In this document: positions 58,440 to 64,000 of the stretch, piece by piece
Position numbering within the stretch: the first letter of the stretch is position 1
How the letters are laid out: each line of letters opens with the position of its first letter
NCBI RefSeq assembly: GCF_027923705.1
Contig: NZ_AP026442.1
Location: 186,001 to 250,000 of the forward strand
Source: Cellulomonas sp. NTE-D12
GTDB taxonomy: Bacteria > Actinomycetota > Actinomycetes > Actinomycetales > Cellulomonadaceae
DNA: 64,000 nucleotides
Direction of reading: 5' to 3'
Program-made: the position numbers and the translations under genes
The notes under the pieces: generated by a model
What the model saw: the letters and a program-made list of their open reading frames with translations, nothing else
What the model was told of the DNA's origin: nothing
The model's database searches: none

Positions 58440-59075
58440 ATGACCACAGTCCTGACCTGCACTGCCGTGCTGTTCGACTGCGACGGGGTGCTGGTCGACT
58501 CGGACCCGGTGGTGGTCCGCTCGTGGACGCGCTGGGCGCAGCGGCTGGGCCTGGACCCCGACGTGGTGCTCGCGACGGTGCACGGGAGGCGCGCAGCCGA
58601 CACGGTGGCCGAGTTCGTCGAGCCGGCCGGCCGCGAGGCCGCGCTGGGCCTGATCGACGCCCTCGAGCTGGAGGACGCGGACGACGTCACGGTGATCCCC
58701 GGTGCCGCGGCGCTGCTGGCGTCGATCCCGGCCGACCGGTGGGCCACCGTCACCTCCGGCTCGCCCGTGCTGGCCCGCGCGCGCCTGGTCGCCGCGGGGC
58801 TTCCCGTCCCGGAGGTGCTGGTGACCAGCGCCGACGTCACCCACGGCAAGCCGCATCCCGAGGGCTACCTCGCGGCGGCGGCCCACCTCGGAGTGCCGGC
58901 GGCCGACTGCATCGTCCTCGAGGACTCACCGGCGGGGATCCGCGCCGCCAGGGCGGCGCGGGTGCGGCACGTGGTCCGGGTCGGCGACCGCGAGCTCGAT
59001 GACCTGCGGGCCGACGCCGAGGTCGCCGACCTGCGCGGCATTCGCTGGACGGGCGACGGCCTCGAGGTGCGCTGA
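58440..59075 (+). CDS. HAD-superfamily sugar-phosphate phosphatase-like
   Basis: The 211-residue protein has all HAD motifs: DCDGVLVDSD (nucleophile and acid Asp), VTSGSP, HGKPHPEGY (Lys) and VLEDSPAGIRAA. It matches the glycerol-3-phosphatase, 2-deoxyglucose-6-phosphatase and beta-phosphoglucomutase group, in which the cap domain sets specificity. A phosphosugar or polyol phosphate substrate is likely. ATG 58440 with GAAGGAG upstream. Confidence 0.88.
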   Translation: MTTVLTCTAVLFDCDGVLVDSDPVVVRSWTRWAQRLGLDPDVVLATVHGRRAADTVAEFVEPAGREAALGLIDALELEDADDVTVIPGAAALLASIPADRWATVTSGSPVLARARLVAAGLPVPEVLVTSADVTHGKPHPEGYLAAAAHLGVPAADCIVLEDSPAGIRAARAARVRHVVRVGDRELDDLRADAEVADLRGIRWTGDGLEVR

Positions 59076-59145
59076 CCCGCTCGCACCTGGCACGCGGCGT
59101 GCGCGGGCGCGCCAGGCTGCGCGAGCGCACCACGCCGCCCGGGTG

Positions 59146-59862
59146 TCACGCCGGCAGCAGCCGCCCGTCCTCCATGCTCAGCACCCGGTGGCAGTGGTGC
59201 AGCACGTCGTGGTCGTGGGTGACCATCACGGTCGCCACCGACGCGCCCTCGGTCCGCTCGCGCAGCAGCGCCACCACGTCCTGGCTCCGGGCCCGGTCCA
59301 GGGCTGAGGTCGGCTCGTCGACCAGCAGCAACGACGGGTGCGTGGCCAGCGCCCGGGCGATGCCGACGCGCTGACGCTCGCCGCCGGACAGCTCGTGCGG
59401 GCGGCGGTCCGCCTTGTGCGCCATGCCCACCTCGTCCAGGGCGGCGGTGACGTCGAAGGGGCCGTCTCCGCCGCGCAGCCGGTGCACCAGCCGCAGCTGG
59501 TCGGAGACCGTGAGCGCCGGCACCAGGTTGCCGGACTGGAACACGAACCCGATCTCCTCCAGGCGGAAGCGCGCTCGGCGTCGGGAGCTCAGCGAGGCGA
59601 GGTCGTGCCCGTGCACGGTCGCTGTGCCGGACGTCGGGCTGGTCAGCGCCCCGGCGACGGCCAGCAGGCTCGACTTGCCCGCGCCGGACGGGCCGACGAC
59701 GGCGACCAGCTCGCCCGGCCGCACGACGAGGTCGACGGAGTCCAGCGCGCGCACGGTCCGGTCACCGTCGCCGAGCTCGAGGCTGACGCCGGACATGACC
59801 AGGCCGGTGCGGGACGCGTCGGTGGCGTCCGCCGGCGGGGTGGGGAGGGTGGACGTGGTCAT
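59146..59862 (-). CDS. ABC transporter ATP-binding protein (MacB/LolD type)
   Basis: The 238-residue ATPase has Walker A GPSGAGKSS, signature LSGGERQRVGIARAL, Walker B LLLVDEPTSALD and H-loop VTHDHD. It pairs with the FtsX-like permease whose stop it overlaps. This class drives extrusion of peptides, drugs or lipoproteins from the membrane. The first 20 residues are flexible. Confidence 0.92.
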   Translation of the reverse strand: MTTSTLPTPPADATDASRTGLVMSGVSLELGDGDRTVRALDSVDLVVRPGELVAVVGPSGAGKSSLLAVAGALTSPTSGTATVHGHDLASLSSRRRARFRLEEIGFVFQSGNLVPALTVSDQLRLVHRLRGGDGPFDVTAALDEVGMAHKADRRPHELSGGERQRVGIARALATHPSLLLVDEPTSALDRARSQDVVALLRERTEGASVATVMVTHDHDVLHHCHRVLSMEDGRLLPA

Positions 59863-61016
59863 CGCTGGCCTCCGAGCGCGGTGAGGGGGTCGATCCGGGC
59901 GATGCGGAGCACGGCCAGGCCCGCGCCGACCAGGCCCAGCGTGATCATCAGGGCGGCCGCGCCGGCGACGGGTGCCGCCTCGAGGGCGAAGGGCACGCCG
60001 TCCGGGATCAGGGCGCCGAGGCCCAGTCCCAGCCCGGCGCCGACGGCGGTGAACGTCACCAGCAGCACGGCGGCCTGGGTCAGCCCGTCCCGCAGCAGGA
60101 ACCCGGTGGGGGCGCCGACGGCGCGCAGCACCGCCAGCTCGTGCTGCCGCTGCACCGTCCACACGGTGAAGAACGCCCCGATCACCAGGGCGGCGATCAC
60201 GTAGAGGAAAGCGGTGATCATGCTGATCGTCGTCGTCTCCGCCGTGTAGCCGGGGGAGCTGGCGAAGGTGGCCTGCAGCGAGCGGGTGGTGGTGTCGGCC
60301 GCCTGGTCACCGGCTGCGACGTCGATGCCCGACGCGGCCAGCGTCGACCCGGCGTCGCTGCGCAGTGCGACGACGCTCGCGGTGTCCAGGGCGTCCGCGG
60401 CGATCGCGGCGGCCGTCGGGGCGCCGGGTGCGGACCGTCCCGAGGCGATGTACTGCCACGTGCGCAAGGGCAGATAACCGACGTCGACGTGACCGAAGGT
60501 GTCCTGCTGCGCGGTGAACCCGACCACTCGCAGCGTGGTGCCGACCCGGTCCAGGGTGAGCAGGTCGCCGACGCGGACGCCGGTCTTGCGGGCGGTGGCC
60601 GAGAGGACCACGTCACCCGGGTCGGTCAGCGCGGGGCGGCCGTCCACCTTCGGGGCCAGGAACGAGTCCGGCGCGACGCCGAACAGCGTCAGGTCCACCG
60701 GCGTGGCGTCGGCCTTGCGCGTGTTGACGATGGACACGCCCAGCAGCTGCGCATCGGCGACGTGCGGGCGGCCCGCCCACGCCGCACGCTGCTTCTCGTC
60801 GACCACCGACTGCGAGAACGCGTTGTCGGTCTTGGTGCCGGCCGAGAACGCCATCGCGGTCACCGGCAGGTTCTTCAGGCCGGACACGCCGTCGTTCACC
60901 AGGCCGCTGGACAGGCCGGACAGCATCACGGTGAGCAGCGCGAGGAGGCCGATCACCAGGCCGACCAGGAGGAAGCGGCTGCGTTGGAAGGCCAGTGCGC
61001 GCAGAGCGAGGAACAT
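59859..61016 (-). CDS. ABC transporter permease, FtsX/MacB type
   Basis: The 385-residue protein has one N-terminal helix (SRFLLVGLVIGLLALLTVML), a large extracytoplasmic domain (about residues 40-250) and three C-terminal helices with ELAVLRAVGAPTGFLLR, the FtsX coupling region. ATG 61016 has AAGGAG upstream, and the frame continues to 61067 without need. Two overlapping palindromes (61039-61069) lie in its promoter. Confidence 0.9.
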   Translation of the reverse strand: MFLALRALAFQRSRFLLVGLVIGLLALLTVMLSGLSSGLVNDGVSGLKNLPVTAMAFSAGTKTDNAFSQSVVDEKQRAAWAGRPHVADAQLLGVSIVNTRKADATPVDLTLFGVAPDSFLAPKVDGRPALTDPGDVVLSATARKTGVRVGDLLTLDRVGTTLRVVGFTAQQDTFGHVDVGYLPLRTWQYIASGRSAPGAPTAAAIAADALDTASVVALRSDAGSTLAASGIDVAAGDQAADTTTRSLQATFASSPGYTAETTTISMITAFLYVIAALVIGAFFTVWTVQRQHELAVLRAVGAPTGFLLRDGLTQAAVLLVTFTAVGAGLGLGLGALIPDGVPFALEAAPVAGAAALMITLGLVGAGLAVLRIARIDPLTALGGQR

Positions 61017-61038
61017 CAGGCTCCTTGACGACGGGATC

Positions 61039-61069
61039 TTGCCGACGACGTGTCGGCAACATGCCAACA
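61039..61069. promoter_or_regulatory. overlapping palindromes in ABC transporter promoter
   Basis: TTGCCGAC (61039-61046) and GTCGGCAA (61052-61059) are perfectly inverted. TGTCGGCA-ACA-TGCCAACA (61051-61069) overlaps with one mismatch. They lie between the permease and the divergent kinase gene. A TetR-type repressor is likely but is not encoded next to them. Confidence 0.6.
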
Positions 61070-61129
61070 GTACGTCGACAAGTTGGGGAGCATCAAACCC
61101 AGGATGGATCCACGACGTCAGGAGATGAC

Positions 61130-62377
61130 ATGACGCGCGCCGCAGTGCCGACGCCGGGCGGGCGTGCGCGCGTGGTGCTGACGTGCGGGCCGGCCGGCTC
61201 CGGCAAGACCACGCACGCCCGCAGGCTCGAGGAGTCGGGTTACGTGCGGCTCTCGTTCGACGAGGAGGCCTGGCGGCTGGGCCACCGGGATCACCCGTTG
61301 TCCGCGGCGGCCGCCGCCCAGGTCCACGCGGTGATCCAGGAGCGGCTGGTCCGCCTGGTCGGGCAGGGTCGAGACGTCGTCGTCGACACGTCGTTCTGGT
61401 CCCGCGCGTCCCGCGACGCCTACCGCGCGCTGGTCGCGCCCCTCGCCGTCACGCCCGTGACCCACTACCTGGCCACGCCGGAGACGGAGGTCCTGGCCCG
61501 GCTCACCGACCGCGCGGGCGCCGGTCCGCACGACGTCACGGTGCCGCCCGACCTGGCCCGCGCCTACCTCGACGGCTTCGAGGTGCCGACGGCGGCTGAG
61601 GGTCCGCTCGTCGTGGTCCGGCCGACTGACGGCGCGGCCGCATCCTCCGCTGCGGCGGCGCCGCGATCGGCCGACAATGGCCGGCGGCGCTCACCACGGA
61701 GCGCCGTGAAGGGGAGAACGATGTCCACGACCATCAGCAAGCACGGCCACGCCTGCATCCGCCTCGAGAAGGACGGGCACGTGCTGGTCCTCGACCCGGG
61801 CGCGTTCAGCGACCCCGCCGCGCTCGAGGGCGCCGGCGCGGTGCTGGTCACCCACGAGCACGTCGACCACGTGGTGCCGGACAGGCTGGCGGCGGCGCTC
61901 GCGGCCGCACCCGACCTGCAGGTGTGGGCCCCCGGCGTGGTGGTGGACCAGCTGGTCGCCGCCGGCGCACCGGCCGACCGCCTGCACGCCGTCACCGAGG
62001 GTGACACGTTCACCGCGGCGGGGTTCGCGGTCGAGGCCGTGGGCAACCGGCACGCGGTGATCCACCCGTCCATCCCCGTGGTCGCCAACGCGGCCTACCT
62101 GGTGGACGGCGTCGTGCTGCACCCAGGCGACTCGTTCACCCCGCCGCCCGCCGGGGTGCACGTCGAGGTGCTGCTGCTGCCGGTCAGCGCGCCCTGGATG
62201 AAGCTCAGCGAGGCCGCCGACTACCTGCAGTCCGTCGCGCCGCGCATCGCCGTGCCGATCCACGACGCGATCCTCAGCGACGCCGGCCTGGGACTCGTCG
62301 ACCGCGTGATCCCGCAGGTCACCGCGGGTGTAGCGGAGTACCGCCGCCTCGGTGCCGGCGACACGCTCACGGTCTGA
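61130..62377 (+). CDS. P-loop kinase fused in frame to metallo-beta-lactamase-fold hydrolase
   Basis: The single 415-residue frame has two units. Residues 1-175 form an AAA/kinase-like P-loop protein (TCGPAGSGKTTHARRLEESG, VVVDTSFWSRASRDAYRALV), as in zeta-toxin or nucleotide kinase-like proteins. Residues 198-415 form an UlaG-like MBL fold (MSTTISKHGHACIRL, VLVTHEHVDHVVPDRLAAAL, HPGDSF). A complete ribosome-binding site (AAGGGGAG) and ATG at 61721 precede the second unit, so it could also be made alone. No stop separates them. Either a true fusion or a lost stop codon explains this. ATG 61130 follows AGGAG. Confidence 0.75.
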   Translation: MTRAAVPTPGGRARVVLTCGPAGSGKTTHARRLEESGYVRLSFDEEAWRLGHRDHPLSAAAAAQVHAVIQERLVRLVGQGRDVVVDTSFWSRASRDAYRALVAPLAVTPVTHYLATPETEVLARLTDRAGAGPHDVTVPPDLARAYLDGFEVPTAAEGPLVVVRPTDGAAASSAAAAPRSADNGRRRSPRSAVKGRTMSTTISKHGHACIRLEKDGHVLVLDPGAFSDPAALEGAGAVLVTHEHVDHVVPDRLAAALAAAPDLQVWAPGVVVDQLVAAGAPADRLHAVTEGDTFTAAGFAVEAVGNRHAVIHPSIPVVANAAYLVDGVVLHPGDSFTPPPAGVHVEVLLLPVSAPWMKLSEAADYLQSVAPRIAVPIHDAILSDAGLGLVDRVIPQVTAGVAEYRRLGAGDTLTV

Positions 62378-62417
62378 CACCGCACCGAAGAGCACCCGAG
62401 AGAGAGGTTCCAGCAGC

Positions 62418-63437
62418 ATGCGCGCTGTCGTCATGTACGCCCCCGGCGACGTCCGGGTCGACCAGACCGAGCGGCCGACGATCGTCGAGTCGACCGACGC
62501 GATCATCAAGCTCGCCGCCACCTGCATCTGCGGGTCGGACCTGTGGCCGTACCGCGGCATCGACAAGGTCGACCACCAGGCGATGGGTCACGAGTACGTC
62601 GGCACGGTGGAGGAGGTCGGGTCCGCCGTCACGAACGTCAAGGTCGGGGACTTCGTCGTCGGCTCGTTCTTCTCCTCGGACAACACGTGCGAGATCTGCC
62701 GGTCCGGCTACCAGACGCACTGCGTGCACCGCGGCCCCGGTGCCGTGCCGGGCGCGCAGGCCGACTACGCGCGGATCCCGAACGCGGACGGCACCCTGGT
62801 GGCCACCCCCGGCCAGCCGACGCCCGACCTGATCCCCTCCCTGCTCGCAGCGTCGGACGTGCTGGGCACCGGCTGGTTCGCCGCCGTCGCGGCCGAGGTC
62901 GGTCCGGGGAAGACCGTGGCGGTGGTCGGTGACGGGGCCGTCGGCCTGCTGGGCGTGCTGGCCGCCAAGCAGCTGGGCGCCGACCGGATCATCGCGATGT
63001 CCCAGCACGCCGACCGGCAGGAGCTGGCCCGGCGGTTCGGCGCCACCGACATCGTCGAGGAGCGCGGTGACGCCGGGGTGGCGCGCATCAAGGAGCTCAC
63101 CGGTGGCCTCGGGGCGCACAGCACCATCGAGGCGGTCGGCACCCAGGAGTCGATGATGCAGGCGATCCGGTCCACCCGGGCCGGTGGGCACGTCGGCTAC
63201 GTCGGCGTCTCGCACGACGTCTCGCTGCCCGGCCAGCAGCTGTTCATGTCCGGCGTGCACCTGCACGGCGGCCCGGCGCCCGTGCGCCGGTTCCTGCCCG
63301 AGCTCATCCGGCTCATCTGGGACCGCACCATCGACCCGGGGGCGGTGTTCGACGTGACCCTGCCGATCGAGCAGGCGGCCGAGGGCTACCGGGCGATGGA
63401 CGAGCGGCGCGCCATCAAGGTGCTGCTCACGGTCTGA
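62418..63437 (+). CDS. zinc-dependent alcohol dehydrogenase
   Basis: The 339-residue MDR-family enzyme has the catalytic zinc site (CICGSDLW, GHEYVGTVEEVGSAV), a structural-zinc lobe with TCEICRSGYQTHC (three Cys of the usual four are clear) and the NAD(P) site VAVVGDGAVGLLGVLAA. It oxidises or reduces an alcohol/aldehyde pair, and the specific substrate is unknown. ATG 62418 follows a 40-bp gap with AGAGAGG. It lies in series with the cupin gene, 44 bp downstream, suggesting cotranscription. Confidence 0.9.
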   Translation: MRAVVMYAPGDVRVDQTERPTIVESTDAIIKLAATCICGSDLWPYRGIDKVDHQAMGHEYVGTVEEVGSAVTNVKVGDFVVGSFFSSDNTCEICRSGYQTHCVHRGPGAVPGAQADYARIPNADGTLVATPGQPTPDLIPSLLAASDVLGTGWFAAVAAEVGPGKTVAVVGDGAVGLLGVLAAKQLGADRIIAMSQHADRQELARRFGATDIVEERGDAGVARIKELTGGLGAHSTIEAVGTQESMMQAIRSTRAGGHVGYVGVSHDVSLPGQQLFMSGVHLHGGPAPVRRFLPELIRLIWDRTIDPGAVFDVTLPIEQAAEGYRAMDERRAIKVLLTV

Positions 63438-63481
63438 GCCGCCGACGACGGCCGCACCCACCAACCGAAAGGACGGGCAGC

Positions 63482-63880
63482 ATGAGGTTCACCCGCAGCG
63501 GCGGCTCGACGGGCGCCGGTCCCGCGGACTGGTTCACCGGCACCGTCTTCATGGAGGCCATCCGCAACCCCGACGAGCAGTCGGCCGTCGGCGCGACGCA
63601 CGTCCGGTTCGCGCCGGGGGCCCGGACCGCCTGGCACCGCCACCCCAAGGGTCAGACGCTCTACGTCACCGACGGGATCGGCTGGGTCGGCACCCGGGAC
63701 GGCCAGGTCCAGGAGATCCGCCCGGGCGACGTCGTGTACATCGAGCCGGGCGAGGAGCACTGGCACGGGGCGACGGCCGAGCGGTTCATGGCGCACGTCG
63801 CCGTGCAGGAGGCGGACGACGACGGCCAGGTGGTCACGTGGCTCGAGCACGTGAGCGACGAGGAGTACCGCCGGGCGTGA
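63482..63880 (+). CDS. cupin-domain protein
   Basis: The 132-residue protein has both cupin motifs: WHRHPKGQTLYVTDGIG and PGDVVYIEPGEEHWHGA, with His/His/Gln and late His metal ligands. Such proteins bind a divalent metal and act as isomerases, dioxygenases or regulators. It probably works with the upstream dehydrogenase. ATG 63482 with AAAGGA upstream. Confidence 0.88.
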   Translation: MRFTRSGGSTGAGPADWFTGTVFMEAIRNPDEQSAVGATHVRFAPGARTAWHRHPKGQTLYVTDGIGWVGTRDGQVQEIRPGDVVYIEPGEEHWHGATAERFMAHVAVQEADDDGQVVTWLEHVSDEEYRRA

Positions 63881-63922
63881 CCGGAGCCGCCGGGATCCGG
63901 GAACACCGAACGCCTCCCGAGA

Positions 63923-63943
63923 GTTGAGCCCATCAGACTCAAG
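63923..63943. promoter_or_regulatory. HAIR (HspR-binding) element
   Basis: GTTGAGC-N7-ACTCAAG (63923-63943) matches 12 of 14 positions of the HAIR consensus CTTGAGT-N7-ACTCAAG bound by HspR in actinobacteria. A further half-site CTTGAGC lies at 63986-63992 and may be completed beyond the window. A heat-shock gene (dnaK operon, clpB or lon) probably starts just to the right. Confidence 0.68.
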
Positions 63944-64000
63944 TTGACCCGACCGGGCTTGCACGACGAGGACGGCCGCCGCAGACTTGAGCCGGTTCGA

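Noticed and set aside
1..64000. CRISPR array, tRNA, rRNA, insertion sequence or prophage
   Set aside because: No spaced direct-repeat array, tRNA-like cloverleaf, rRNA segment, transposase or phage structural gene was seen.

Overview
The window is GC-rich actinobacterial DNA, most likely from Cellulomonas or a close relative in the Cellulomonadaceae. The strongest clue is an 822-residue cellobiose phosphorylase (11736-14204) that recalls the Cellulomonas uda/gilvus enzyme along its whole length and has its catalytic Asp at the same number (490). Other clues are the GTG starts, the ATGA/GTGA stop-start overlaps, a LexA box of the CGAAC-N4-GTTCG type, an HspR/HAIR-type repeat and a PopR-like regulator beside a ClpP pair. 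No rRNA, tRNA, CRISPR array, insertion sequence or prophage was seen.

Layout, left to right. (1) 1-5362: an acid-catabolism cluster with an acyl-CoA dehydrogenase (cut by the window edge) divergent from a CoA-transferase, an OFA-type MFS carrier and an AMP-forming acyl-CoA ligase. (2) 5413-11629: an FBP-type zinc protein, a ClC chloride/proton exchanger, a coupled MgtE-N/CBS protein with a non-canonical Nramp-like transporter, and a GNAT. (3) 11736-19950: cellobiose phosphorylase with a CelR/CebR-like operator, dCTP deaminase, several small genes and an ABC exporter. (4) 20026-26000: three regulator/target pairs with visible palindromic operators (MarR/ABC exporter, MarR/glyoxalase-like, TetR/DUF4386), a candidate structured RNA, an esterase and a DUF222-HNH nuclease behind an SOS box. 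(5) 26078-35266: an EtfD-like membrane Fe-S oxidoreductase divergent from a complete Mrp Na+/H+ antiporter operon (A-B fusion, C, D, E, F, G). (6) 35268-39292: DUF4235, SRPBCC, a double GNAT and a canonical Nramp/MntH. (7) 39426-47451: a two-gene redox operon. A 1682-residue pyruvate:ferredoxin oxidoreductase with its own C-terminal ferredoxin-like domain overlaps a 950-residue NfnB-NfnA fusion, and a 43-codon leader ORF precedes both. (8) 47452-55000: AbiEi/DUF559 protein between two copies of a symmetrical repeat, NifX-like and Nudix proteins, a TetR/MFS pair, and a PopR-like regulator facing two ClpP genes. (9) 55000-64000: a frameshifted luciferase-like gene, a flippase-like membrane protein with a kinase-like domain, a HAD phosphatase, a MacB-type ABC transporter, a P-loop kinase fused to a metallo-beta-lactamase-fold hydrolase, a zinc alcohol dehydrogenase, a cupin and, at the right edge, a HAIR element.

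How the parts fit. The acyl-CoA cluster feeds electrons from acyl-CoA oxidation, and the EtfD-like protein is a plausible route for such electrons into the membrane. The Mrp antiporter uses the proton gradient to expel Na+. The PFOR/Nfn pair looks like a self-contained pyruvate-to-NAD(P)H module and is the most interesting system here. A second notable item is an approximately 68-bp intergenic element found three times (14402, 47641, 48812). It has two nested inverted repeats sharing one centre and always a 6-nt loop. A third is a ClpP pair in which one member has Ala at the catalytic-serine position, next to PopR-like operator sequences. Small local inverted repeats lie between many genes, and the larger ones are listed individually.
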